Origin: Microbispora rosea
GTDB lineage: Bacteria > Actinomycetota > Actinomycetes > Streptosporangiales > Streptosporangiaceae
Direction of reading: 5' to 3'
Length of the DNA stretch: 64,000 nucleotides
NCBI RefSeq assembly: GCF_900156315.1
Contig: NZ_FTNI01000018.1
Coordinates: 124,001-188,000, forward strand
Each line of letters opens with the position of its first letter. Position 1 is the first letter of the stretch. A model generated the notes under the pieces. The model made no database searches and was not told where the DNA came from. It was given only the letters and a program-made list of their open reading frames with translations. Both the position numbers and the translations under genes were made by a program. Positions 40,740 through 49,140 of the stretch are shown one piece after another.

Positions 40740-40799
40740 TCAGGGACGAACGCCGCTGATCGTCTTCATTGCTTGATCGTCACAGATGGTTGTTGTCAT
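40740..40799 (-). CDS. Possible 19-residue leader ORF
   Basis: ATG 40797-40799 to TGA 40740 encodes 19 residues (MTTTICDDQA...) and has an AGGGGGCTCC ribosome-like site directly before it. It lies between operator G and the quinone reductase start. A regulatory leader or an unrelated small protein are both possible. There is no family evidence, so it is listed as a candidate only. Confidence 0.3.
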   Translation of the reverse strand: MTTTICDDQAMKTISGVRP

Positions 40800-40823
40800 G
40801 GAGCCCCCTGGACCTCAGCATAG

Positions 40824-40839
40824 TGGACGTAATAGTCCA
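40824..40839. promoter_or_regulatory. TetR-type operator copy G
   Basis: TGGACGTAATAGTCCA matches the recurring palindrome exactly. It is upstream of the minus-strand quinone reductase, with the small leader ORF starting 25 bp downstream, and 69 bp from the end of the LuxR-LAL gene. Confidence 0.75.
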
Positions 40840-40907
40840 AGCTACTCGGGCGCCAGCTCCTCGCGGAGATGTGCGGCCGGCTTGACCTACCCCTCGTATC
40901 GAGGTGA

Positions 40908-43802
40908 CTAAGCCTCCGCCGAGCCGGTCGGCTCGGCAGGGAGCGCCGCCCGCCCCCGCAGCTCCTTGCGCGACAGCAGCCCGAGCTTGCGCAGCGCGCT
41001 GGAGACGTGGCTCTCCACGGTGCGCCTGGACAGGAACAGCTCGGTGGCGATCTCCTGGTTCGTCTTCCCCCGCGCGGCCAGCGCCACCACCTCGCGCTCC
41101 CGGGACGACAACGTCTGCCCATGGGACGGCCGCCCACCGCGCCACGGATAGGGAATGGGCACCCCGTTCTGCCGCATCAGCCGGCACACCCGCGCGATGT
41201 CCCGGTCCGCGCCCATCTCGCCGTACAGGCGCAGCGCGCCCTCCAGCAGCCGCCCGCCGTCGGCCGCCCCGCGCTCGCAGCGCCACCGGCCCAGGCGCTC
41301 GGCGGCGAGCGCCTCCTCGTAGCGCAGCCCGGCCTCACGCAGGGTGGTACGCGCCGCGTCCAGCAGCCGGTCGGCCTCCAGCGCATCCAGGGCCCGTGCC
41401 AGGACGGCCCGCGCGCTCAGCAGCGCCGCCTGCGCGATCGGCGCGTCGGCGCCCGAGATCCCCACACCCAGCTCGTCCACCAGCCCGGCCGCCTGGTCTG
41501 CTTCGCCGAGCGCGTCCAGGGCGTTCACCAGGCACAGCACGCTCTCCGCCCCCCACACCCAGTTCCCCTTGCTCCGTACGTGGGCCAGCGCGGCGGTGGC
41601 GTGCTCGACCGCTCCGGCGGCGTCGTCCAAGGTCAGCAGCAGCCGGGACAACGTCACCCGGGCGGGGATGAGCGGCCAGACGGCCCCGACCCGCTCCGCC
41701 ACCGCGATCACGTCACCCAGCCGGGCGGTCGCGTCCTCGGCCGGGCCGGTCGCGGCGAGAAGCGTGGCGTGCAGCAGCCGCCGGTCCAGGGACGCGGCCC
41801 CCACCTTGGCCCCTTGGCCCGCCAACCGGGAGGCGCGCTCCTCCAGGCCCGCCCACCGCCCGGCGGCCAGGTCGACGGCGGCCGTCACCAGCTCGGTGAT
41901 CTCCGCCAGCCGGAGATACTCGGCCTGGTCGGCCACCTGGCGTCCCTCGGCGAGCAGGGCCTCGGCCAACTCCAGCCGGCCCACGTGCAAGGCGCCCTGC
42001 GCCCAGTTGAGGCAGGCGCGGGCGTGCTCCCGCGGCGCGGCCCTGAGCTCGTCGTCGTGCAGCAGCCCGGCGATCAGCCGCGTGCTGGCGGGGTCGCCCT
42101 GTTCCAGCAGGAGTGAGGCCCTGGCGATGCGCACCGCGACGCGGACGTCGCGTTCGCCGCTGCGGCGGGCCGCCTTCTCGGCCTGGTCGCAGCGTGCGGC
42201 GTGCTCGCTGACGTGCCGGTCCACGACGGTCTCCGGCGCGGCGAGCACCGCCAGCGCCCGTCCCAGGAGCGCGGGCCGCTCGGCCAGGTCCTCCAGAGCG
42301 CCCTCGATCTGGAGGTGGCCGGCCCGCGTCTCGCCCTGCTGCCGCAGCAGGCGGCCGAGCGCGAAACGCAGCTCGCCGCGCAGGTGGGCGGGGAGGGGCT
42401 CGGTGGCCAGCAGGCGTTCGAGCACCGGCAGGGCCTCCGCGTGCGCCAGCCCGTCCACCGCCGCCCGGCCGAGCTTGACGGCCAGCCGCACGCGTACCTC
42501 ACGGGACAACTCGCCGATCTCCAGCGCCTGGAGCAGGAACCGTGCCGCGGTGGCGTCGTCACCGTGGGAGGAGGCGGTGTCGGCGGCGGCCTCCGCGTTG
42601 GCCACGAACTCGGCCGCGCGCCCCGCGTGCCGGTAGTGGTGGGCGAGCCGGGCCACCGGCTTGGGCCCGGCGCCGGACGCAGCGCCGGTTTCGAGTGCCT
42701 GCGCGGTCTGGAGATGAAGCCATCGGCGGCCGGACACGGGGACGGACTCGTACACGATCTGCCGCGCCAGCGCGTGGCGGAAGCGGCACCGGCCGCCCTC
42801 CTCGTGCAGCAGCCCCACCGCCTGGGCCTGCGCCAGCGCCCTGGCGACGGCCGGCGGCCCGCTGCCCGCGACCTCCGCGAGCACGCGCTCGTCCGGCGTC
42901 ATGCCGACGACGGCGGCGGCCCCGAGGATCTCCCGCGCCGGGTCGTCGAGCGCGGACAGCCGCTGCAGGACGACGTCGCGCAGCACGGTCGGCACGGCGA
43001 GGTCGGCCAGGACGTCGGGGCGGCCGGGGATCTGGCCCGCGGGCAGCCGTTCCAGCAGCGTGCGCAGCACCTCCTCCACGATGAAAGGGATGCCGCCGGT
43101 CTTCTCGTAGAGGGGTTCGGCGAACGCCGGAGGAAGATCGGTTCTGACTATGCTCCGCGCGAGCTCCTCGACCTCGGGCAGGGTGAGCGGGGCCAGGCTG
43201 ATCGTGCGGGCCGGTCCCGACGGGGCCCGGGCGAGGGCTTCGCGGATCGGCAGTAAGCCCGACCCGGTGCGTACGGTGAGGATCACCGTCAGGCCGGGTG
43301 GCATGTGAGCGGCCAGGAACGCGAGGAAGTCGTGCGTGCCGCCGTCGGCCCAGTGCACATCCTCCAGGACGAGCACCAGCGGGCTGAGGTGGTCGAGCAG
43401 CGCGACGGCGGCGCGGAACACCCGGTGCCGCTCGGCCCGCTGGTCGGGCAGAGGCGGTAGCGGCGGCGGCAGGAGCTCGGCGATCTCGGGCAGCAGCGGC
43501 GCCAGCGCTCCGACGACGGGGTTGGGCGGTCGCGACCGGGCCAGCTCGGCCCCCGCCCGGCGGAACGCGTCGAGCAGCGGCGACAACGGCAGCGGTTCCT
43601 GGAGCTGTTCGCATTGGCCCACGAGCCGGCGGGTCGCGGCCAGGCCGGGTGCCGCGAAGAGTTCGGCGACCAGGCGGCTCTTGCCGATGCCCGCCTCGCC
43701 CTCGACCAGGGCGAGCGAGGGCCGTGCGTCGATGACCCCGCGCAGAAGGGCCAGCTCGGCGTGCCGGCCGACGAGCGTGTCGGACAGGGCGCCCGACGGC
43801 AT
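40908..43802 (-). CDS. LuxR-family large ATP-binding (LAL/MalT-type) regulator
   Basis: The 964-residue protein has an N-terminal AAA-type ATPase with Walker A in EGEAGIGKSRL (G35-S42) and Walker B LVLVLEDVHWADGG. A long helical TPR-like middle region follows, and a C-terminal LuxR HTH (LSSREREVVALAARGKTNQEIATELFLSRRTVESHVSSALRKLG, about residues 895-940). LAL regulators typically switch on secondary metabolism, transport or hydrolase genes after ligand and ATP binding. ATG 43800-43802 has AGGGGGTGG upstream. It is divergent from the subtilase gene; a perfect 7-bp-arm palindrome lies between the two and may be its target. Confidence 0.9.
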   Translation of the reverse strand: MPSGALSDTLVGRHAELALLRGVIDARPSLALVEGEAGIGKSRLVAELFAAPGLAATRRLVGQCEQLQEPLPLSPLLDAFRRAGAELARSRPPNPVVGALAPLLPEIAELLPPPLPPLPDQRAERHRVFRAAVALLDHLSPLVLVLEDVHWADGGTHDFLAFLAAHMPPGLTVILTVRTGSGLLPIREALARAPSGPARTISLAPLTLPEVEELARSIVRTDLPPAFAEPLYEKTGGIPFIVEEVLRTLLERLPAGQIPGRPDVLADLAVPTVLRDVVLQRLSALDDPAREILGAAAVVGMTPDERVLAEVAGSGPPAVARALAQAQAVGLLHEEGGRCRFRHALARQIVYESVPVSGRRWLHLQTAQALETGAASGAGPKPVARLAHHYRHAGRAAEFVANAEAAADTASSHGDDATAARFLLQALEIGELSREVRVRLAVKLGRAAVDGLAHAEALPVLERLLATEPLPAHLRGELRFALGRLLRQQGETRAGHLQIEGALEDLAERPALLGRALAVLAAPETVVDRHVSEHAARCDQAEKAARRSGERDVRVAVRIARASLLLEQGDPASTRLIAGLLHDDELRAAPREHARACLNWAQGALHVGRLELAEALLAEGRQVADQAEYLRLAEITELVTAAVDLAAGRWAGLEERASRLAGQGAKVGAASLDRRLLHATLLAATGPAEDATARLGDVIAVAERVGAVWPLIPARVTLSRLLLTLDDAAGAVEHATAALAHVRSKGNWVWGAESVLCLVNALDALGEADQAAGLVDELGVGISGADAPIAQAALLSARAVLARALDALEADRLLDAARTTLREAGLRYEEALAAERLGRWRCERGAADGGRLLEGALRLYGEMGADRDIARVCRLMRQNGVPIPYPWRGGRPSHGQTLSSREREVVALAARGKTNQEIATELFLSRRTVESHVSSALRKLGLLSRKELRGRAALPAEPTGSAEA

Positions 43803-43871
43803 GCGGCCACCCCCTACCTGCACCAACCGGCACGAACAGGGTACCAAGAGTGGGTAAAGTACCGTCCAAAA

Positions 43872-43890
43872 ATCCGTATACAGTACGGAT
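43872..43890. promoter_or_regulatory. Perfect palindrome between LAL regulator and subtilase
   Basis: ATCCGTA-TACAG-TACGGAT has perfect 7-bp arms and a 5-bp spacer, 72 bp before the subtilase start and 70 bp from the regulator start. It is AT-richer than its surroundings. A LuxR-type binding site for the divergent LAL protein is the simplest reading. Confidence 0.5.
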
Positions 43891-43961
43891 GCCTCGTCTC
43901 GTGCCCCTTTCTAGCCTCAGCGATCGTCCGTGCGATGCGCGGAGAGGCATGAAGGGCAACA

Positions 43962-46900
43962 ATGCATCCCACAACCCCCATAGTCCCCAGAAGGCTGGCA
44001 GCGGCCGCAGCGTTGACCGCACTGGCGGTGAGCGGCCTCGCCTGGCCTGGATCGGCCTCCGCGGCGACCGGCGCCGAGGAGCAGAAGACCTACATCGTGC
44101 AGATGCTTTCCGACCCCGTCGCGACGTACGAGGGCGACGTGGCCGGGCTGACCAGGACCAAGCCGGAGCGGGGCAAGAAGCTTCAGCCCAGGTCCGCCGC
44201 GGTGACGAGGTACGTCGACCATCTCAAGGGCCGCCACGACGCCGCGCTGAAGAAGGCCGGCGGCAAGAAGATCTACGACTACGTCTATTCCTTCGGCGGG
44301 TTCGCCGCCAAGATGACCGCCGCGCAGGCGGCGAAGATGCGCGCGCTGGCCGATGTGGTGACGGTCACCGAGGACAAGAAGGTCACGGTACAGACCTCCT
44401 CGACGCCGTCGTTCCTCGGCCTCGACGCCCGCGGCGGCCTGTGGGACCGGCTCGGCGGTCCCAGCGGCAGGAAGGGCGGCGCCGGTGAGGACCTTGTCAT
44501 CGGCGTGATCGACAGCGGCATCTGGGCGGACAACCCGAGCTTCGCCAACCCCGATCCGGACGGCCACGCGTACGGTCCGGTCAGCGGCTACACCGGCACG
44601 TGCGACCAGAGCAGCCCGGACGACTCCTGGGACGCCTCGCTGTGCGACGGAAAGATCGTCGGCGCCCGGCACTTCGACGAGGGCTGGGGTGGCGACCAGG
44701 GCATGAAGGAGTTCATGCCCTGGGAGTTCGCCTCGCCGCGTGACTACAACGGCCACGGCACCCACACCTCCTCGACCGCCGCGGGCAACCACGACGTGCA
44801 GGTGACCGGCCCCGCCGCCGGGTACGGCAAGATCAGCGGCATCGCGCCGCGCGCCAGGATCGCCATGTACAAGGCGCTGTGGTCCACCCAGGCCGCGGAC
44901 ACGGCCAGCGGCTACAACTCCGACCTGGTCGCCGCCATCGACCAGGCGGTGGCCGACGGCGTCGACGTCATCAACTACTCCGTCTCCGGGACGAGCACCG
45001 ACTTCCTCGACCCGGCCGAGCTCTCCTTCCTGGCCGCCGCCGACGCGGGCATCTTCGTCTCCGCCGCCGGAGGCAACAGCGGCCCGGCCGCGAACACGGT
45101 GGCGCACCCCTCCCCGTGGCTCACCACGGTCGCCGCCGGCACACACAACCGGACGACGCAGGGGAAGGTGACACTGGGCGACGGCACCTCCTACACCGGG
45201 CCGTCCGCGGCTCCCGCGAAGGCGGGTCCGGCGCCGCTCGTCGACGCCGCGACGGCGGGCCTGCCCGGAGCCGACCCCACCGAGGCGGCGCAGTGCTGGG
45301 CCGCCCGCGACAACGGCGGCACGGCGGTGCTCGACCCGGCCAAGATCAAGGGCAAGATCGTGGTCTGCGACCGCGGCGTGACGGCACGGGTCAGCAAGAG
45401 CGTCGCGGTGTCGGAGGCCGGCGGCCTGGGCGTCATCCTGACCAACGTCGACGACGATTCGCTGTACACCGACCTGACCCCCGTGCCCACAGTGCAGCTG
45501 CGGGTGAAGGACCGGCAGGCCGTCAAGGACTACGCGGCCACCGACGGCGCCACCGCCACCGTCGAGCAGGCGACGGTCGACACCGGCGCCCCGGCTCCGT
45601 ACGTCGCGGACTTCTCCTCGCGCGGCCCCCTCAGCGCCGGCGGCGGCGACGTGCTCAAGCCCGACGTGATCGCCCCCGGCCAGGACATCCTCGCCGCGTT
45701 CTCCCCGGCCGGCTCGGGGGGTCTCGACTTCAACCTGTCCAGCGGCACGTCGATGGCCGCCCCGCACATCGCCGGCCTCGCCGCGCTGCTGAAGGACCTG
45801 CACCCCGACTGGTCGCCGATGGCCGTCAAGTCGGCCCTCATGACCAGCGGCACCGACGTCAAGGACGGCCCTGCCGACGATCCCTCGGTGATCTTCGGTG
45901 CGGGCGCCGGCCACGCCGCCCCGAACAACGCCGCCGACCCCGGCCTTGTCTACGACAGCGGCACCGACGACTGGATCGCGTTCCTCTGCGGCGAGACCAG
46001 GGGCGTCACCAAGGACGCCTGCGACGAGCTGAAGAACAAGGGCTACTCGTTCGACCCCAACGACCTGAACACCCCCTCGATCGCGATCGGCCGGCTGACC
46101 GGCACGCAGACCGTGACCCGCAAGGTGACCAACGTCGGCCGCTCGACCGCCACGTACACCGCTTCCGTCACCGGCCTGGACGGGATCGAGGCCGAGGTGA
46201 CGCCGGACACGCTCAAGCTCAAGGCGGGCGAGACCAAGTCGTTCACGGTCACGTTCAGCCGCACCACCGCCGCGATGAACGCCTACGCCGGCGGCCACCT
46301 CACCTGGAAGGAGAAGGAGAAGCACACCGTACGCATCCCGCTGGTGGTCCGGCCGGCGCAGGAGACCTGGGCGGCCTCGTACGGCGTCGCGGGCGACGCC
46401 GGCTCCGGCGAGTACGTCACGCTCGACCCCAAGGGTGAGCGGGTCTACGTGACCGGCCTCAGCCAGGCGGCCACGTTCGGCCAGAACAGCACGTCCATGG
46501 TCACCGTCGCCTACGACGCGGTCACCGGCGCCGAGCTGTGGAGCAAGACCTACGCAGGCCCGGCGAAGGTGTACGACGAGCCGTACGGCCTGGAGATCAG
46601 CCCCGACGGCTCCAAGCTCTTCGTCGTCGGCACCAGCCAGGGCGCCGGCATCGGCCTGGACGCCGTCACGATCGCGTACGACAGTGCGTCCGGTGAGCAG
46701 CTGTGGGAGACCCGGCACGCCACTCAGGGCTCCTCCGGCGACTACGCCAAGGGGGCCGCGGTCGCGCCCGACGGCAAGACCGTCTACGTCAGCGGCATGA
46801 CCTCGTTCGGCGAGGCCGACAAGAACGACTACTTCACGGCCGCGTACGACACCGCCACCGGCAAGCAGTCCTGGTTCGTGCAGTACGACGGCCCGGGCTC

Positions 46901-47744
46901 CAGCACCGATGACGGCCGGGAGGTCGCGGTTACCCCTGACGGGTCCACGGTCGTCGTCACCGGCCAGAGCGCCGGCCCCGAGGGCACCGGCCTGACCGAC
47001 TGGGGCACCGTCGCGTACGACGCCGCCACCGGCAAGCAGCGCTGGGCCGCCGACCTCGACGGGGAGGACAACGGCCTGGACATCCCCTCCGCCCTGGCGG
47101 TCACCGAGGACGGCAAGGCCGTCGTCGTCACCGGCGTCACCAGCAACCCCGGAACGCAGACCGACTACACCACCGTCTCCTACGACGTCGCCACGGGTAG
47201 GAAGCTCTGGGCCGACACCTACGACGGTCCCGCCCACGAGAGCGACACCCCGCACGACATCACCGTCGCGCCCGGCGGCAAGCTGTACGTCACCGGCAAC
47301 ACCACCGGCGAAGGCTCCGGGTCCGACTACACCACCATCGCCTACGACCCGGCCACCGGCGCACGCTCCTGGGCGCGGAGCTTCGACGGCACGGCCAAGA
47401 ACGAGGACTACGCCTACGGCGTCCGGACGACGCCGGACGGCAGCAAGGTCGTCGTCACCGGCCAGAGCAGCGTGAACAGCGAAACGGAGCTGGGCACGGC
47501 CGTGACCACGGACTACGTGACCATCGCCTACGACGCGGGCACCGGCGAGCCGATCTGGACGGGCCGCTACGACGGAAACGTCGCGGCCGGGGACGGCGCC
47601 CGCGGCCTGGCCGTGGACGCCACATCCGGCAACGGGGTCCGCATCTTCGTGACGGGCACCAGCGCGACCGGCGGCACCCCGCCGGACGCCGCCGACGTGG
47701 ACATGGTCACGGTCGCCTACTTCGAACCGTGGAAACAGTCCTGA
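43962..47744 (+). CDS. Secreted subtilisin-like (S8) protease with C-terminal beta-propeller
   Basis: The 1260-residue protein has a signal peptide (1-34) and an I9 propeptide (about 42-140). The S8 domain carries catalytic D184 (GVIDSGIWAD), H265 (NGHGTHTSS) and S597 (SGTSMAAPH) and is interrupted by a PA domain (about 395-535). An Fn3-like domain follows (about 690-790). The C-terminal 465 residues repeat YDAVTGAELW, VSPDGS.VVVTG and similar motifs of a PQQ/SBBP-like beta-propeller. Such plant-type subtilases are common in actinomycetes; the propeller tail is less usual and probably binds substrate or surface. ATG 43962 has GAAGGG upstream. A strong hairpin terminator follows, so it is monocistronic. 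Confidence 0.9.
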   Translation: MHPTTPIVPRRLAAAAALTALAVSGLAWPGSASAATGAEEQKTYIVQMLSDPVATYEGDVAGLTRTKPERGKKLQPRSAAVTRYVDHLKGRHDAALKKAGGKKIYDYVYSFGGFAAKMTAAQAAKMRALADVVTVTEDKKVTVQTSSTPSFLGLDARGGLWDRLGGPSGRKGGAGEDLVIGVIDSGIWADNPSFANPDPDGHAYGPVSGYTGTCDQSSPDDSWDASLCDGKIVGARHFDEGWGGDQGMKEFMPWEFASPRDYNGHGTHTSSTAAGNHDVQVTGPAAGYGKISGIAPRARIAMYKALWSTQAADTASGYNSDLVAAIDQAVADGVDVINYSVSGTSTDFLDPAELSFLAAADAGIFVSAAGGNSGPAANTVAHPSPWLTTVAAGTHNRTTQGKVTLGDGTSYTGPSAAPAKAGPAPLVDAATAGLPGADPTEAAQCWAARDNGGTAVLDPAKIKGKIVVCDRGVTARVSKSVAVSEAGGLGVILTNVDDDSLYTDLTPVPTVQLRVKDRQAVKDYAATDGATATVEQATVDTGAPAPYVADFSSRGPLSAGGGDVLKPDVIAPGQDILAAFSPAGSGGLDFNLSSGTSMAAPHIAGLAALLKDLHPDWSPMAVKSALMTSGTDVKDGPADDPSVIFGAGAGHAAPNNAADPGLVYDSGTDDWIAFLCGETRGVTKDACDELKNKGYSFDPNDLNTPSIAIGRLTGTQTVTRKVTNVGRSTATYTASVTGLDGIEAEVTPDTLKLKAGETKSFTVTFSRTTAAMNAYAGGHLTWKEKEKHTVRIPLVVRPAQETWAASYGVAGDAGSGEYVTLDPKGERVYVTGLSQAATFGQNSTSMVTVAYDAVTGAELWSKTYAGPAKVYDEPYGLEISPDGSKLFVVGTSQGAGIGLDAVTIAYDSASGEQLWETRHATQGSSGDYAKGAAVAPDGKTVYVSGMTSFGEADKNDYFTAAYDTATGKQSWFVQYDGPGSSTDDGREVAVTPDGSTVVVTGQSAGPEGTGLTDWGTVAYDAATGKQRWAADLDGEDNGLDIPSALAVTEDGKAVVVTGVTSNPGTQTDYTTVSYDVATGRKLWADTYDGPAHESDTPHDITVAPGGKLYVTGNTTGEGSGSDYTTIAYDPATGARSWARSFDGTAKNEDYAYGVRTTPDGSKVVVTGQSSVNSETELGTAVTTDYVTIAYDAGTGEPIWTGRYDGNVAAGDGARGLAVDATSGNGVRIFVTGTSATGGTPPDAADVDMVTVAYFEPWKQS

Positions 47745-47774
47745 CCCTTCTGCCCTGACCCTTCAGCAGCACCG

Positions 47775-47805
47775 CGCCCCCGGCCTCCGCAAGGAGCCGG
47801 GGGCG
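47775..47805 (+). terminator. Hairpin terminator after the subtilase gene
   Basis: CGCCCCCGGCCTCC pairs with GGAGCCGGGGGCG around a four-base loop (13 pairs with one bulged C), 30 bp past the stop, followed by TTCCC. Very stable and well placed. Confidence 0.75.
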
Positions 47806-47978
47806 TTCCCATTCCCACCCTTGTCCGCCCCGGCTTCGGGCGTCCGGAAACCGGCTTCCGGCCGGTGGATGACCGGCGGCGGAAGGGTCGGTGAATTGGG
47901 CCGTCGCGGGTTGCCGGGTAAGGAGTGATCACTGCAGGGTTGGCGGTGATCGCCCCCCTACGACGGAAGTGCTGTTCT

Positions 47979-49109
47979 GTGCGTCTCCTGGCGTTCCTTG
48001 CCGCTTTTGTCCCAATGCTCCTCATCGCCCCTCCGGCGCAGGCGCACGTCCGTGCGACGTCGGTCGCGGTCGACCTGCGTAGCCAGGGCGACGGCGTCGG
48101 TGCCGTCGTCGACGTGGAGTACGACGTCCTCGCCCGGCTGCTGGGTCTCGACGGCGCCCTCGCCTTGGACGCGGCCGGCGTGGACGGCGCGGCCCCCGAG
48201 GTGCCGACCGAGGTGCGGCGCGGCTCGCTGGACGCGCACGCCGGCGACGTCGCGGCGTACGTCGGCGGGCGGCTGCGGCTGAGCCGCGGCTTGGTGGGGT
48301 GCACCCCTGAGGACGACGCCCGCGTCGAACTCGCCGCCTCCGGCGCGGTGCGGGTCGCCCTCGCCTACGGCTGCCCGGCGTCCGGCGCGCTCACCGTGCG
48401 CAGCGACATCTTCCGCGCCTCCGACGGCGTGGTCGACGACACCAAGACGTTGGTGGCCTACGACATCGACGGTCACCGCGGTTCGACACTGCTCGACACC
48501 GCCCGCACCAGCGTCACGGTCGGGCACACCGACCTGCTCAGCGAGATCCCGCGATTCGTCCGGCTCGGGGCGGAGCACCTCCTCTCGGGGCTCGACCACC
48601 TGCTGTTCCTGCTGGCGCTGCTGCTGGGCGCGAGGCGGCTGCGCGACGTGATCGAGGTCTCCACCGCCTTCACGGTCGCCCACTCGGTGACCCTGGTGCT
48701 GGCCGCGGCCGGGTGGGTCAGCGTGCCCGGCTGGATCGTCGAGCCGCTCATCGCGCTGTCGATCGCGTTCGTCGCGCTCGACAACCTGCTCGCGCCGAAG
48801 ACGAGCCACCGCCTGCCCGTGGTCTTCGGCTTCGGGCTGCTGCACGGGCTCGGCTTCGCGGGCGCGCTCACCGTCGACGGGCCGCTGTCGGCCTCGACGC
48901 TGGCCGACCTCGTCTCCTTCAACGTCGGCATCGAACTGGTCCAGCTGACGATCATCGCGCTCGCCTTCCCGGCGCTGCTGTTCCTGCGCAGGGCCGCGAC
49001 CACGCCGGTCGCCGCTCGCGCCCTCATGCTCGGCACCGTCGCGGCGACCGTCGTGGTCGCCGGTGCCGGTCTGGTCTGGTTCGTGGAACGCTCCCCGTTC
49101 CTGGCCTGA
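47979..49109 (+). CDS. HupE/UreJ-like membrane protein
   Basis: The 376-residue protein has a signal peptide (about 1-22), a beta-rich extracytoplasmic domain (25-185) and six C-terminal membrane helices. These contain HLLSGLDHLLFLLALLLGARR, FTVAHSVTLVLAAAGW and FGFGLLHGLGFAGAL, the His-rich signature of the HupE/UreJ-2 family. Members are linked to nickel or cobalt or to hydrogenase/urease loci, but the function is not settled. GTG 47979 is used as it begins the signal peptide with GGAAG upstream; the frame is open from 47925. It is followed 31 bp later by the phosphoesterase gene, possibly one operon. Confidence 0.8.
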   Translation: MRLLAFLAAFVPMLLIAPPAQAHVRATSVAVDLRSQGDGVGAVVDVEYDVLARLLGLDGALALDAAGVDGAAPEVPTEVRRGSLDAHAGDVAAYVGGRLRLSRGLVGCTPEDDARVELAASGAVRVALAYGCPASGALTVRSDIFRASDGVVDDTKTLVAYDIDGHRGSTLLDTARTSVTVGHTDLLSEIPRFVRLGAEHLLSGLDHLLFLLALLLGARRLRDVIEVSTAFTVAHSVTLVLAAAGWVSVPGWIVEPLIALSIAFVALDNLLAPKTSHRLPVVFGFGLLHGLGFAGALTVDGPLSASTLADLVSFNVGIELVQLTIIALAFPALLFLRRAATTPVAARALMLGTVAATVVVAGAGLVWFVERSPFLA

Positions 49110-49140
49110 CACCCACCTCCCTCATTTTCGAAGGAACCCG

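Noticed and set aside
43917-47255. Minus-strand open frame of over 1100 codons
   Set aside because: It lies fully antisense to the subtilase, whose domains and catalytic triad are intact. Long antisense frames are expected in GC-rich codon-biased DNA.
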